Translations under genes and position numbers: made by a program
Notes under the pieces: model-generated
The model's database searches: none
Told to the model about the DNA's origin: nothing
The model's input: the letters and a program-made list of their open reading frames with translations, nothing else
Assembly: GCA_017889585.1 (NCBI GenBank)
Contig: JAGFZX010000045.1
Location: 1 to 33,067 of the forward strand
From: Bacillota bacterium
Lineage (GTDB): Bacteria; Bacillota; Negativicutes; DSM-13327
Direction: 5' to 3'
Length of the DNA stretch: 33,067 nucleotides
Part shown: piece after piece, positions 18,736-30,144 of the stretch
How the letters are laid out: every line of letters starts with the position of its first letter
How positions within the stretch are numbered: position 1 is the stretch's first letter

Positions 18736-18808
18736 ACCGCAGAGGCACAGAGAACGCAGAGAAAAGCTTGTTATTATTTAGCCTCTGTGTCCTCTGCGCC
18801 TCTGCGGT
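18736..18808. repeat. Imperfect inverted repeat of the CGCAGAG-type interspersed element
   Basis: Two 27-nt arms (18736-18762 and 18782-18808) are reverse complements except at a few transition positions, with a 19-nt A/T-rich loop. Each arm is itself built of roughly 9-nt units with a CAGAG core (CGCAGAGG, ACAGAGAA, CGCAGAGA). It lies between the secF terminator and the transporter promoter, outside any gene. Similar ACCGCAGAGGCGCAGAG palindromes occur as scattered non-coding repeats in unrelated bacterial genomes, to my knowledge. It has no coding capacity or U-tract, so it is not an ordinary terminator. Confidence 0.75.
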
Positions 18809-18844
18809 TCGTAAAACCCATACTTTCTGATTCCGATAAAAAAC

Positions 18845-18881
18845 GGCTGATGCAAAGGTTAATAATAACCATGCATCAGCC
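18845..18881 (-). terminator. Terminator after secF
   Basis: GGCTGATGCA pairs perfectly with TGCATCAGCC, enclosing an inner GGTTATTATTAACC hairpin, and is followed on the minus strand by GTTTTTTATC. It lies 20 nt past the secF stop and closes the long ruvC-to-secF run. Confidence 0.85.
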
Positions 18882-18900
18882 ATTTAAAAATAGAGTCTCT

Positions 18901-19812
18901 TTACTTGGAACCACCAGTTTTTGCAGCAATTCGTTTACGGTCTTCATACTCTTTCCAAGTCACCCAAATTGGGCTGGCATTGAAAATAGAAGAATATGCA
19001 CCACTCATAAAACCTATCAACAGTGCTAGTGAGAAATTTTTAGTAGTCTCTCCACCAAAGAGATATAATGCCACAGTAGCAAATACGACCGTCAATACCG
19101 TATAAATAGAACGAGTCATGGTTTGCCAAATACTACGATTAACCAGTTGAGAAAAACTCTCTGTTTTGCTATGTGTTTTTAAATTTTCCCGAATACGGTC
19201 AAAAATAACGATGGTATCATTAATAGAATAACCAACGATGGTGAGAATCGCTGCTATAAAGGAGGCATCAATTTCCTTCTGAAGTAACGAGAATACGCCA
19301 ATCACTACTATTAGATCATGAACTATGGCAAGAATGCCGGAAACGGCAAACTTAAACTCGAAACGATAAGTAATATAAACAATCATGAAGATCCAGGATA
19401 CCACTACTGCAAGAATTGCATTCCTGGTCAACTCCGATCCAATAACTGCCCCAACTTTTTCCGCTCTCAGAGTATCAAAATTACCCAGGGACTTCTCCAT
19501 CCCTGACAAAACAGTACGTCTCTCGTCATCAGAAAGTTCACGAGTGCGAATAAATACATTCGGTGAAGCCTCAATTTGACCGCTAGCAGACAACTGAATT
19601 GTACTATTTTCCAACTTGTACTCTTGTAATGCAGCACGCACTTCAGTAACGCTAACAGGACGGGCAAATTTTAAATCCAGTAATGTGCCCCCCGTAAAAT
19701 CAATACCTAAATTAAAGCCCTGTAATGCGATGGAAAGCAATCCTGGAATCATAACAAAGGCCGACAACGCAAAAAACCAATATCTTTTACCGATAATATC
19801 AAACTTCATCAT
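18901..19812 (-). CDS. secF: Protein translocase subunit SecF
   Basis: A 303-residue integral membrane subunit of the SecDF complex, which uses the proton gradient to help pull exported proteins across the membrane. It has one N-terminal membrane segment (12-32), the LGIDFTGGTLLDL motif, an external domain of about 90 residues, and five C-terminal membrane segments including the conserved GYSINDTIVIFDRIRENL in the fourth. Separate SecD and SecF genes, not a fusion. It follows secD by 11 nt. Confidence 0.97.
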   Translation of the reverse strand: MMKFDIIGKRYWFFALSAFVMIPGLLSIALQGFNLGIDFTGGTLLDLKFARPVSVTEVRAALQEYKLENSTIQLSASGQIEASPNVFIRTRELSDDERRTVLSGMEKSLGNFDTLRAEKVGAVIGSELTRNAILAVVVSWIFMIVYITYRFEFKFAVSGILAIVHDLIVVIGVFSLLQKEIDASFIAAILTIVGYSINDTIVIFDRIRENLKTHSKTESFSQLVNRSIWQTMTRSIYTVLTVVFATVALYLFGGETTKNFSLALLIGFMSGAYSSIFNASPIWVTWKEYEDRKRIAAKTGGSK

Positions 19813-19823
19813 TCATGCACCCC

Positions 19824-21029
19824 CTATGCCCCAAAAATTTTGCCGTTTTTAAATACATTAGTGTGCATGAGCATTTTTAGCATAAACCTTGTAACAGTAA
19901 TTGCCGTAAACATACTCAATACAATACCTAGTCCGAGTGTAATAGCAAAACCCTTTATTGGGCCAGTTCCCAAGAAAAATAAAACAGCAACAGCAAGTAA
20001 AGTTGTTAAATTCGAATCAAAGATTGTTGCAAATGCACGGCTAAAGCCAGCATCCATGGCTGCCCGTAAGGTTTTACCTGCACGGTATTCTTCCTTAAAT
20101 CGTTCAAAAATTAATACATTGGCATCCACGGCCATACCTATCGATAGAATAATCCCTGCAATACCAGGTAATGTCAATGTAGCATTAAGCATCTTCAATG
20201 CGAAAAGCAACATCAAAACATACAATAATAATGTTATATTGGCCACAAAACCTGACATTCTGTAGAACAATAGCATAAAAATAATTATTGCTCCGACACC
20301 AATGGCAAAAGCAATTTTACTTTTTTCTTTGGAATCTTGTCCGAGGGTTGGACCTACGGTGCGCATCTCTAACACATCGACTTTTACAGGCAATGAGCCA
20401 GAACGCAGCAAAATAGCCAACTCTTGAGCTTCCTCTATTGTGCGGCTACCAGTAATAACGGCCTTACCACCAAGAATAGGTTCATTGACTACTGGGTTCG
20501 TCAATACTTTCTTATCTAGTAAAATGCTAATATGTTTGCTGACGTTCTTAGTCGTCAAATCACCAAACAACTTAGCACCTTCAGCAGAAAATTCTAAAGC
20601 CACGACGTTATTTTTATTCTGCTCAATTTGTGCTTTAGCATCCTTTAAATCTTTACCGGTCATGACAGTCTTACCACTTTCATCCTGAAACTCTAGTAAT
20701 GCGGTTTTGCCCAGCATTTCAATTGCTTTTTCAGGCTCACTAATGCCAGGTAATTCAACAATAATACGTCGTTCACCCTGACGTTGAATGATTGGTTCAG
20801 TTAGACCGATTTCGTTAACACGTTTTTCAATAATCTTTACAACCCGCTGTACAGCATCCTCATCAACTTTAGCTTCTGGTGTATCAACGGCTTCAAGCAC
20901 CACATGAGTACCACCCTGTAAATCAAGCCCTTGTTTTATTGATGTAGCCAAAGGTGAAATATAATAGCCAAAAACTGCTAATATCCCCAATACTACTACC
21001 GAAAACTTAGTTAAATTCCCCCATCTCAA
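19824..21029 (-). CDS. secD: Protein translocase subunit SecD
   Basis: A 401-residue partner of SecF. It has an N-terminal membrane segment, the LGLDLQGGTHVVLE-type motif (here IKQGLDLQGGTHV), the P1 periplasmic or external domain with QRQGERRIIVELPGI, then five membrane segments with GMAVDANVLIFERFKEE. I place the start at TTG 21029, six bases after GGGGGAG; an in-frame TTG at 21044 overlaps that site and is less likely. P1 is short, as usual in Bacillota. It lies about 30 nt after the HD gene. Confidence 0.95.
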   Translation of the reverse strand: MRWGNLTKFSVVVLGILAVFGYYISPLATSIKQGLDLQGGTHVVLEAVDTPEAKVDEDAVQRVVKIIEKRVNEIGLTEPIIQRQGERRIIVELPGISEPEKAIEMLGKTALLEFQDESGKTVMTGKDLKDAKAQIEQNKNNVVALEFSAEGAKLFGDLTTKNVSKHISILLDKKVLTNPVVNEPILGGKAVITGSRTIEEAQELAILLRSGSLPVKVDVLEMRTVGPTLGQDSKEKSKIAFAIGVGAIIIFMLLFYRMSGFVANITLLLYVLMLLFALKMLNATLTLPGIAGIILSIGMAVDANVLIFERFKEEYRAGKTLRAAMDAGFSRAFATIFDSNLTTLLAVAVLFFLGTGPIKGFAITLGLGIVLSMFTAITVTRFMLKMLMHTNVFKNGKIFGA

Positions 21030-21060
21030 AGAACACTCCCCCAATCTTCTACTATATAGT

Positions 21061-21726
21061 TTATAATAACTGATTATTATTAATGACTAATTTAAAATGG
21101 CAATCCAAAAAATGCGCAGCGCGCCGCGACATAATCATCCGTGCCAAAAATATTTCAAAATATTCCATCACTGGACAAATATTAGTATCAATGGTTATTT
21201 CCAGAGCAATGGTGCGTAATTCCTTGTCTATCACTAGTTGACTGCTATTCGCAGCATAATTTACCCGATCATGGATTTCAAATGTTGCAAAATCCTTATT
21301 GGTCACGCGGCTGCGATGCACATCTGACTTATCAGCCAAGATTAAGGCTGCGGCAATATGATTAATGGCATTACCCCGTTCTTCTTCATGATTGCCAATT
21401 GCGGAAATGACCAAGGCAATTTCGTCCGGCGGCATACCTAATCTGGATAAAATAGTATAAGCCATAACAGCGCCACTACCGCCATGATTATAACGATTAA
21501 TCATATTTCCGATATCATGTATATAGCCCGCAACTGCCGCTAATTCACAATCACGTTCCTTATAACCCAGCTCTTTTAAAACATTATAGGCTCTCTCAGA
21601 TATCATTGTCGCATGACGCTTACCATGTTCAGTAAAACCAATGCGTCCAAGATATTCAGTGCTGCGAGTCAGATATACAGATATTTCATGATCTTTTTTC
21701 AAATCTTCAACAGTAATTTTCAGCAT
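21061..21726 (-). CDS. HD-domain metal-dependent phosphohydrolase
   Basis: A 221-residue cytosolic HD-superfamily protein. Candidate metal ligands are H38, H70-D71 (YIHDIGN), H81, H113 (GNHEEERG) and D132 (ADKSDVH), an arrangement seen in HD hydrolases that act on nucleotides or phosphoesters. The C-terminal 70 residues have no motif that I recognise. Its start overlaps the end of the P-loop gene by 20 nt, so the two are translationally coupled. The HD protein, the P-loop protein and the PP2C phosphatase before it form a three-gene block leading into secDF. Substrate unknown. Confidence 0.85.
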   Translation of the reverse strand: MLKITVEDLKKDHEISVYLTRSTEYLGRIGFTEHGKRHATMISERAYNVLKELGYKERDCELAAVAGYIHDIGNMINRYNHGGSGAVMAYTILSRLGMPPDEIALVISAIGNHEEERGNAINHIAAALILADKSDVHRSRVTNKDFATFEIHDRVNYAANSSQLVIDKELRTIALEITIDTNICPVMEYFEIFLARMIMSRRAAHFLDCHFKLVINNNQLL

Positions 21727-22063
21727 GGCTATTCCTCCTGATATGTTCTATTACATTTTGGACGACCTCATCCTTACTCAACTCATCTGTTTGGATATAT
21801 AAATCAGCATGCGCATAAGCGTCAGAAAGTCTTTTACGCTGCACAGCAAGCCGATCTTCATCCCATGGCACCACTCGGCGCTGACGAATTGTTTTCATTT
21901 GAGCATCCAATACTACTAGTATATCAGGTTGCTTATGATTCCATAACTTTTTTATAACCGAATGTTCTTGCGCAACATTATACGCATCAATCCCTAAATC
22001 TCGCAGTGACTTAACTAAGGTTGTTTTACCTGAAACGCAAACACCCGCAACTACCACTCGCAT
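21707..22063 (-). CDS. Small P-loop NTPase / kinase-like protein
   Basis: A 118-residue protein with a clear Walker A motif, GVCVSGKTT, at residues 7-15, and a possible Walker B-like strand DILVVLDA at about 47-54. An Arg-rich segment (TIRQRRVVPWDEDRL) could act as the lid region of a small nucleotide kinase-like fold. At 118 residues it is short for a full kinase, but I see no frameshift, and the frame ends in a normal stop inside the next gene. It follows the phosphatase gene by 12 nt. Function unknown; nucleotide binding is the safe claim. Confidence 0.75.
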   Translation of the reverse strand: MRVVVAGVCVSGKTTLVKSLRDLGIDAYNVAQEHSVIKKLWNHKQPDILVVLDAQMKTIRQRRVVPWDEDRLAVQRKRLSDAYAHADLYIQTDELSKDEVVQNVIEHIRRNSHAENYC

Positions 22064-22075
22064 TTTATCACCATT

Positions 22076-22780
22076 CTAACACGGAAATGACACACTCATC
22101 CTTTGGATATTATGTATGCTTTCAGTATCACATATGCCCATCACAACAACAGTCATATCATCACTGGGACGATAATCATCCAATCCCAAAGCATATTCTA
22201 AAATACTTTCTGCGATAAATGTGGCATCTTCTGCACTATTATCAATAATCAGCTTCTGGATCATATCAAAATTCATGGTTTTACCACGTTTACGTCCTGC
22301 AGCCTGAATACCATCAGTATAGGATATTAAAAGCATTCCCACTTCTAATGGCATTTGATACATCAATGGTTTCATCCTTTTATGAACACCAATGGAACTA
22401 ATCTCATCATCGTAAACATCAATACCATATTGATGCTTAACAATCACCGGGCAGTTTGAATTTCGACTAAACACTACAGTTTGGGTATCAAGATCAGCAC
22501 TAATTAGAGTAAGGGTTGATGATACTTTCCCATCCTTTACTACATAGAGGTAATCATGAACAGCCCTTGCTACTGCCCCATCACGAGCACCATCAGCGAT
22601 TAATGCCGCAGCCTTATTGACCACCAAACTACTCGTAATTTTAGCGGACTTACCGCTCCCCTGTCCATCTGCTAAAATCGCTGAAATGCCACCACTAGGC
22701 CTTTCAGCGATTTCAACACTGTCCCCACATTCCGCCATAGCATATTTGGTTATTTTAGCAATGCCTATTTTAATCTCCAT
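22076..22780 (-). CDS. SpoIIE-type PP2C protein serine/threonine phosphatase
   Basis: A 234-residue stand-alone PP2C/SpoIIE domain. It has the metal-site motif ILADGQGSGKSA at about 34-45, a LISADLDTQTVVF strand pair, LLISYTDGIQAA (second metal motif) at about 150-161, and PSDDMTVVVM near the C-terminus. Such phosphatases usually dephosphorylate anti-sigma-factor antagonists or other phosphoserine targets; none is encoded in the window. No membrane or sensor domain is present, unlike SpoIIE itself. It is 34 nt after fthC and 12 nt before the P-loop gene. Confidence 0.85.
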   Translation of the reverse strand: MEIKIGIAKITKYAMAECGDSVEIAERPSGGISAILADGQGSGKSAKITSSLVVNKAAALIADGARDGAVARAVHDYLYVVKDGKVSSTLTLISADLDTQTVVFSRNSNCPVIVKHQYGIDVYDDEISSIGVHKRMKPLMYQMPLEVGMLLISYTDGIQAAGRKRGKTMNFDMIQKLIIDNSAEDATFIAESILEYALGLDDYRPSDDMTVVVMGICDTESIHNIQRMSVSFPC

Positions 22781-22814
22781 CTTTTTTCACCTAGCTATAT
22801 AATCTAAAGAAAAT

Positions 22815-23387
22815 TTAGTTCTTGCCTGTACAATGTATAATTGCATCTTCCGTTAACAAATAATGCACAGACTGATCGTACTGCCCGGTCGGTACTCTAT
22901 CTACTATCTGCGACGCCCCTATTACACCAATCAGTATAGCATTGCATGCATGAGGGATAAATCTATCATAGTAACCAGCCCCCATACCTAGCCTATTTCC
23001 GTGATAATCATAAGTCACTGCAGGTACAACTATTAAATCAATCAATTCTGGATCAACCAAGCTTAAATTAGCAGGATTAGGAACCATTAAGTTAAGCCTT
23101 CCCCGCACTAGACCATCCATACTATCAATTCGTGCTGCATCCATTACACCAAATTGTTGCCGCATATGTGGTACACAAACCGTCTTTCCCTGCTGCCAAG
23201 CATGCTCTATAATATTTATCATTTGCGGCTCATCTGGCATCGACAAAAACAGCATTACAACTTTTGAGTTTTGATAAAACGGCGAAGCATATAATAGCTT
23301 AGCCATCTTATCGCTTTGTATGGCAATAAATTCTTTATCTAGCATGCGTCTTTTAGCCAGTGATTCTTTACGCAACAGTTCTTTCAT
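22815..23387 (-). CDS. fthC: 5-formyltetrahydrofolate cyclo-ligase
   Basis: A 190-residue enzyme converting 5-formyl-THF to 5,10-methenyl-THF with ATP. It shows the N-terminal Lys/Arg-rich LRKESLAKRR, the substrate-site FLSMPDEPQM region, VVPAVTYDYHGNRLGMGAGYYDRF (the ATP-binding family signature), and a matching length. The ATG at 23387 has no good ribosome site but lies only 10 nt after yajC, so coupling is likely. Confidence 0.94.
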   Translation of the reverse strand: MKELLRKESLAKRRMLDKEFIAIQSDKMAKLLYASPFYQNSKVVMLFLSMPDEPQMINIIEHAWQQGKTVCVPHMRQQFGVMDAARIDSMDGLVRGRLNLMVPNPANLSLVDPELIDLIVVPAVTYDYHGNRLGMGAGYYDRFIPHACNAILIGVIGASQIVDRVPTGQYDQSVHYLLTEDAIIHCTGKN

Positions 23388-23397
23388 ATACTAGACA

Positions 23398-23694
23398 CTA
23401 ATCCTTCTTGGGAGAATTTTGATAACTCTGTACTGAAGTACGCAGAAAATCCATCTCTATTTTTTCTGCCACTTTTAATGTGACTTTTTTAGCATCTAAA
23501 GATGTAATAGTGCCATACATACCACCGGCCGTAATAACCCGATCACCTTTTTTCAAATTATTTAACATTTCAGCACGTTGTTGCTGTTGCTTTTTCTGCG
23601 GGCGATAAAGTAAGAAGTAGAAAACTACCCCCATTAATACAATTGGTCCGTAAGACGCTAACAGTTGAAGCGTCTCCTGTGAAATACCTGACAA
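23398..23694 (-). CDS. yajC: Preprotein translocase accessory subunit YajC
   Basis: A 98-residue protein with one membrane segment (about 14-31: GPIVLMGVVFYFLLY), the usual RPQKKQQQQR cytosolic turn, and the KKGDRVITAGGMYGTI domain. It joins SecDF at the translocon, and secD-secF lie further along the same run. The start is placed at TTG 23694, 8 nt after AGGAG; GTG at 23703 abuts the ribosome site and is unlikely. Confidence 0.95.
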   Translation of the reverse strand: MSGISQETLQLLASYGPIVLMGVVFYFLLYRPQKKQQQQRAEMLNNLKKGDRVITAGGMYGTITSLDAKKVTLKVAEKIEMDFLRTSVQSYQNSPKKD

Positions 23695-23766
23695 TATAAT
23701 CACTCCTATTTTTTAATCTAATCTGCTCCTTAACAGTATATTCCACATCAAAAACTGAAATCCTCT

Positions 23767-25909
<2,143 letters not shown>

Positions 25910-25923
25910 GTAACGAAACTCCT

Positions 25924-27195
25924 TTAGAAAACTTTTTTGATGGTAGTTCCCTGATAGTAGTGTTTCAAGATCTCTTTAAAATATGTGGAATCCCCCTGTG
26001 GGCCTTGTTCAGCCATTGCTTTGGCGCCCCACTGAGATAACCCTAAACCATGCCCCCAACCAAATCCTGAAATCACTATAATCTCATTTGGCCTACCACT
26101 AATCCGATGTATCTCTTTTTTATCTGTAATAAAACTTTGCCCAAAATCCACAGCCTGCTCTACAGGTACCATGACACTAACATCAAATAAAGTACTCTTT
26201 AAACCCAGAATTTTACGTAGTTGCTCACCAGTTAACTGGGCACTGCCAGTAGAACCAATAAACTGTATTACTTTCACCCGCCCTGACACCCCACGTTCAG
26301 GAGTATTCATCGGTTTAGACGTCAGCGGTGGAAGTTCAATGGCCTTAATGATACCAATAGTATACCCTGCTTTATTGATTGCTGCTGTTAATTCATTAGT
26401 TGTTAACTTTTTTTCCCATTTATACAGAGGTGAATTCTGGTCATAATCAACTACACCACGCAAATAGGACTCATATGTACCCCATACATTTTCACTATTT
26501 TCAGTATAACCACCAGAACTACTATGAAAATAAGCAGGAATAACTTTCCCTTGTGCCATAATAACTTGCCCTGATGTATTGTCAACAGCCTTAATGACCT
26601 GTGTTACTTCACTTTCTCGCCCGTCATATATCTGACAGTCTGTTGTAGCACACACATCATAATCATCATTTTGATGTTTATTCAGATTGTACAAAGCATA
26701 GGTTCGTGCTGCTACAGCCTGGGCCTTAAGAGCTTCGAAGTGCCAACTAGGTGACATTTCCTTGGCAATAACACCATACAAATATTGTTCAATTGGCAAT
26801 GTATTTACAATTGTAAGCACTGCACTTCCGTGAGTAATATGAATATCAATGTTACCACGATACTGTTTTTTATTGACTTCAATATAATGCTCACCATTAT
26901 TTTTAGACGTTAGAACACTAATCTTCACGGCTTTTGTTAGTTTACCATTAATGCTAAGAGTTTTTCCTTTAACAGAAATAGTCGCTTTTTCTCCAGCAGC
27001 TAAATGTACTAATAATTGTCCTGTTTCCCCATTTAAAATTTCAAATTTAGTATCTGCTGAAATTAATACATTCTCCTGATTCGACAAAATACCAACCCTG
27101 ATTGTTGATTGTAGGGGCTCAGCTTGAGCAGTCTGGACAAAAAAACCCATTACTAATGCTATTGGTAACAGAATAGAATAGAATGCATACTTCAA
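25924..27195 (-). CDS. spoIID: SpoIID/LytB-domain protein (peptidoglycan lytic enzyme of sporulation)
   Basis: A 423-residue exported protein with an N-terminal signal sequence (Lys2, hydrophobic stretch to about residue 23, AQA cleavage site). The SpoIID domain spans about 130-400: [34 protein letters not shown], then [31 protein letters not shown], and [15 protein letters not shown] near the end. SpoIID is a lytic transglycosylase needed for engulfment during sporulation. The start is TTG at 27195, seven bases after AAGGAG. Its place between ruvB and queA is normal in this group. LytB-like amidase enhancer is the alternative name. Confidence 0.88.
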   Translation of the reverse strand: MKYAFYSILLPIALVMGFFVQTAQAEPLQSTIRVGILSNQENVLISADTKFEILNGETGQLLVHLAAGEKATISVKGKTLSINGKLTKAVKISVLTSKNNGEHYIEVNKKQYRGNIDIHITHGSAVLTIVNTLPIEQYLYGVIAKEMSPSWHFEALKAQAVAARTYALYNLNKHQNDDYDVCATTDCQIYDGRESEVTQVIKAVDNTSGQVIMAQGKVIPAYFHSSSGGYTENSENVWGTYESYLRGVVDYDQNSPLYKWEKKLTTNELTAAINKAGYTIGIIKAIELPPLTSKPMNTPERGVSGRVKVIQFIGSTGSAQLTGEQLRKILGLKSTLFDVSVMVPVEQAVDFGQSFITDKKEIHRISGRPNEIIVISGFGWGHGLGLSQWGAKAMAEQGPQGDSTYFKEILKHYYQGTTIKKVF

Positions 27196-27216
27196 AATAA
27201 TTCTCCTTATTAGAGA

Positions 27217-28233
27217 TTATAGTATACTGCCTTGTTCATCACGTTTATAGGCTATACCCAAATGCTCATATGCCAATTGGGTAGCGATCCGCCCCCGAGG
27301 AGTGCGCTGCAAAAAACCCATTTGTAATAAGAATGGTTCATATACATCTTCTATGGTCTCATTCTCTTCACTAATAACAGCTGCCAAGGTATCAATACCC
27401 ACCGGTCCACCGTTAAACTTTTGAATAATCGCCAGCAACATATTACGATCAGTTTTATCAAGGCCGCATTTATCCACTTCGAGCATGGCCAATGCCTTAT
27501 CAGCAATAACATCTGTAATAATACCCTTGCCAACAATTTGAGCATAATCTCTTACCCGCTTTAATAATCGATTGGCAATTCGCGGTGTTCCTCGAGATCT
27601 TTTAGCAATTTCATTGGCTCCGCCAACATCAATCTCAACCTTTAATATCTCTGCTGCCCGATTCACAATATAGACTAAATCTTCAGTATGATAATATTCT
27701 AACCGACAAATTACGCCAAACCGATCCCGCAGAGGTGCAGCCAAGGCTCCAGCCCTGGTTGTAGCACCAATCAAAGTAAAAGGAGCTAGATCGAGACGTA
27801 TAGAGCGAGCACTAGGTCCCTTACCAATAATAATATCTAACGCATAATCTTCCATGGCCGAATACAGTACTTCCTCAACATTTCTAGAGAGTCGATGAAT
27901 TTCATCAATAAATAATACATCTTTTTCCCCTAAATTAGTGAGTAGTGCTGCCAAATCTCCAGCACGTTCAATTGCTGGCCCTGATGTTACCCGAAAATTC
28001 ACACCGAGTTCATTGGCGATAATACCAGCCAGTGTAGTTTTACCCAAGCCAGGAGGGCCATATAATAGTACATGATCTAATGCTTCTCCCCGTGAGAGGG
28101 CTGCCTGGACAAATATGGAAAGATTATTTTTAACTTGATCTTGACCGATATATTCATTTAATAGGCGTGGTCTAAGACTGTACTGCCAATTATCGACCTC
28201 TTGCTCACTACCAGTAATAATTCGTTCCTCCAT
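27217..28233 (-). CDS. ruvB: Holliday junction branch-migration ATPase RuvB
   Basis: A 338-residue AAA+ motor of the RuvABC resolvasome. It has [11 protein letters not shown], Walker [13 protein letters not shown], Walker [10 protein letters not shown], sensor 1 LIGATTRAG, the arginine-finger region LRDRFG, sensor 2 [16 protein letters not shown] and the C-terminal winged helix ending in [12 protein letters not shown]. Its ATG overlaps the ruvA stop by one base (TAATG). Confidence 0.98.
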   Translation of the reverse strand: MEERIITGSEQEVDNWQYSLRPRLLNEYIGQDQVKNNLSIFVQAALSRGEALDHVLLYGPPGLGKTTLAGIIANELGVNFRVTSGPAIERAGDLAALLTNLGEKDVLFIDEIHRLSRNVEEVLYSAMEDYALDIIIGKGPSARSIRLDLAPFTLIGATTRAGALAAPLRDRFGVICRLEYYHTEDLVYIVNRAAEILKVEIDVGGANEIAKRSRGTPRIANRLLKRVRDYAQIVGKGIITDVIADKALAMLEVDKCGLDKTDRNMLLAIIQKFNGGPVGIDTLAAVISEENETIEDVYEPFLLQMGFLQRTPRGRIATQLAYEHLGIAYKRDEQGSIL

Positions 28234-28835
28234 TATTTACGAATTCCCCCTACTAACTCCCGAAGGGCTAATTTGATTAAGACCTCTACTGATTGAGCAT
28301 TTTTACCAATTTTTTTGACAATAGGCATAATTTCATTCTGATTATAACCTAAAGCAAGTAAGGCCATAATTCCTTCATCAACAATATCACCAGAAACCGC
28401 CGTTACATGAGCTTCTGTGGTATCGTCATCTGTAATAGCAGCAATCTTATCTTTCAACTCCAAAATTATTCTTTCCGCTGTTTTTTTACCTATACCTGGA
28501 AGTTTAGTTAGTATAGCAATATTCTTAGTGCTAATCGCTATACGAAATTGATTAGGATCAATTGCTGATAAAATTCCCATTGCGACTTTAGGTCCAATTC
28601 CATTAATTGAAATTAAAGTCAAAAATAAATCATACTCATCCTGAGTATAAAATCCATATAATAAAATTGCATCTTCACGTACGTGCATGTGCGTAAACAA
28701 TGATGAAACTTTACCAACAGAGAGTTTCTGCCTAGTTGCTGCCGCAATAAACACACGATATCCCATTCCTTGGACATCAATTAAACAGTGGTCTGTTAGG
28801 ATATGAGATACCGTCCCTCGCACATAACCAATCAT
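28233..28835 (-). CDS. ruvA: Holliday junction-binding protein RuvA
   Basis: A 200-residue protein that tetramerises on Holliday junctions and loads RuvB. It starts MIGYVRGTV, has the two helix-hairpin-helix motifs ([16 protein letters not shown] and [16 protein letters not shown]) and a C-terminal RuvB-binding three-helix domain ([15 protein letters not shown]). The ATG at 28835 is chosen for its GGGGG site and family N-terminus; it overlaps the ruvC stop as ATGA. Confidence 0.97.
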   Translation of the reverse strand: MIGYVRGTVSHILTDHCLIDVQGMGYRVFIAAATRQKLSVGKVSSLFTHMHVREDAILLYGFYTQDEYDLFLTLISINGIGPKVAMGILSAIDPNQFRIAISTKNIAILTKLPGIGKKTAERIILELKDKIAAITDDDTTEAHVTAVSGDIVDEGIMALLALGYNQNEIMPIVKKIGKNAQSVEVLIKLALRELVGGIRK

Positions 28836-29377
28836 AATTTTCCCCCCCAACAACTCTGGATTCGTGCTGTTGATAGTGGTGATTTGGCACACGCAAGATC
28901 TCTTCTCACATTAACCGAATGTACTGTACAAATCGCCACTGCTAACGCATCTGCTACATCATCTGGATGAGGCTTAGATGGCAAATTTAATAACCGCTGT
29001 GTCATATAAATGACCTGTTCCTTAGTCGCCTTACCATACCCTACAACTGATTGTTTCACTTGTAGTGGGGTAAACTCAACCAAATTTACGTTGTTTTGGG
29101 CCGCTGCCAATAAAATAACCCCTCGCGCCTGTCCGACTGTCATGGCAGTACGCACGTTTTTATTAAAAAAGAGTAATTCAACCCCCACTAACTCAGGCTT
29201 ATATTTTTTGATAAGCACATCAATCTCATGGTGAATAATAACCAGCCGTTCTGCATCGCTCAATATAGGACTTGTCTCAATAGCTCCATAATCCAGAACC
29301 TTTAGATGACTTCCCTGTAAGTCGACAACCCCATAACCGCAGATCGCAGTACCAGGGTCAATGCCTAATGCTAACAT
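28832..29377 (-). CDS. ruvC: Holliday junction resolvase RuvC
   Basis: A 181-residue RNase H-fold endonuclease that cuts Holliday junctions. It has the first catalytic Asp in LGIDPGTAICGYG, a VELLFFNKNVRTAM segment with the catalytic Glu, AGRGVILLAA-like QARGVILLAA, and the final PDDVADALAVA with the last catalytic aspartates. ATG at 29377 follows GGGAGG; longer in-frame starts upstream lack one. First gene of the long run that ends at secF. Confidence 0.97.
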   Translation of the reverse strand: MLALGIDPGTAICGYGVVDLQGSHLKVLDYGAIETSPILSDAERLVIIHHEIDVLIKKYKPELVGVELLFFNKNVRTAMTVGQARGVILLAAAQNNVNLVEFTPLQVKQSVVGYGKATKEQVIYMTQRLLNLPSKPHPDDVADALAVAICTVHSVNVRRDLACAKSPLSTARIQSCWGGKL

Positions 29378-29446
29378 AAAAAAGCCTCCCTTACCAACTA
29401 ACATGAATTCGACAACAGAACACACTATTCCTTTCTTAGCAAAAAA

Positions 29447-29468
29447 ATAGAAGGGTTACCCCCTCTAT
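29447..29468 (-). terminator. Terminator overlapping the stop codon of the bofC-like gene
   Basis: ATAGAGGGG pairs with CCCTTCTAT (one G-U) around a 4-nt loop, followed on the minus strand by TTTTTT. The stem includes the TAG stop. It separates yebC-bofC from ruvC, although read-through into ruvC is likely because I see no strong promoter in the 65 nt before it. Confidence 0.8.
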
Positions 29469-30040
29469 CTTGATTGCATTCCTTCTAAAGTACGCAATAA
29501 TTCTTCCGTTGAACTTACTGCCAAACCTTGCTTTAATTCTTCGACATCTTGCACCATAAGCTTATTAACTTGAATGTTAGTTACTTCTTTGACAATACGC
29601 TTAGAATCAGGCTTTCCATAAAACACAGCAACACGGTCATCTTGTATTCCAATAAACATATTATTGGCATGTTCGCGACAGTAACCATCAATTTTTAACG
29701 TCATATGCACTTCATCAGTATCAAATTTATCAAATACCCAGCCCTGATAAACATTCTGTAGTTGATAAATAGTTAAACCCACTAATTTCTCTGTAGGCTT
29801 AGTGCGTAACACTTCTTCATCCTTGCACTTCAGATATAAAATTTTTTGTACCAAATCAGTATCGGCAACTATTTTGATTTTACCCTCTTGCTTAACTACT
29901 TCTGTTTCTTGAGGTAAAAGTGGCTTATTTTCACCTTTAAAAGATAAATAGGCGATATAATATGCTGACATACCTACTATCAGGAGGATACCTGTAGTTA
30001 GTAATACAAATTTTTTATTAATTCTTTTATATGGCAACAA
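29465..30040 (-). CDS. BofC C-terminal-domain-like membrane-anchored protein
   Basis: A 191-residue protein with a basic N-terminus (YKRINKKF), one membrane segment at about 11-31, and an extracytoplasmic domain. The second half carries VGLTIYQLQNVYQGWVFDKF and FIGIQDDRVAVFYGKP, which resemble the BofC C-terminal domain, a forespore checkpoint protein of Bacillus. bofC lies next to yebC and ruvAB in Bacillus, which supports the call. The start is uncertain: TTG at 30040 is 9 nt after GAGGAG, while TTG at 30049 abuts it. The N-terminal BofC domain is not recognisable, so the role may differ from Bacillus BofC. Confidence 0.6.
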   Translation of the reverse strand: MLPYKRINKKFVLLTTGILLIVGMSAYYIAYLSFKGENKPLLPQETEVVKQEGKIKIVADTDLVQKILYLKCKDEEVLRTKPTEKLVGLTIYQLQNVYQGWVFDKFDTDEVHMTLKIDGYCREHANNMFIGIQDDRVAVFYGKPDSKRIVKEVTNIQVNKLMVQDVEELKQGLAVSSTEELLRTLEGMQSR

Positions 30041-30144
30041 TGAAAGCAACTCCTCATTTTCCGATTGCCAACATTATTGCCTAAAAATATTAGAAATATA
30101 CATATCATCCATATTAAATCATTTTATAGTAGTGACATTGACTG

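Noticed and set aside
18736..18808. CRISPR array
   Set aside because: The units are about 9 nt with no spacers, and the two halves are inverted rather than direct repeats.
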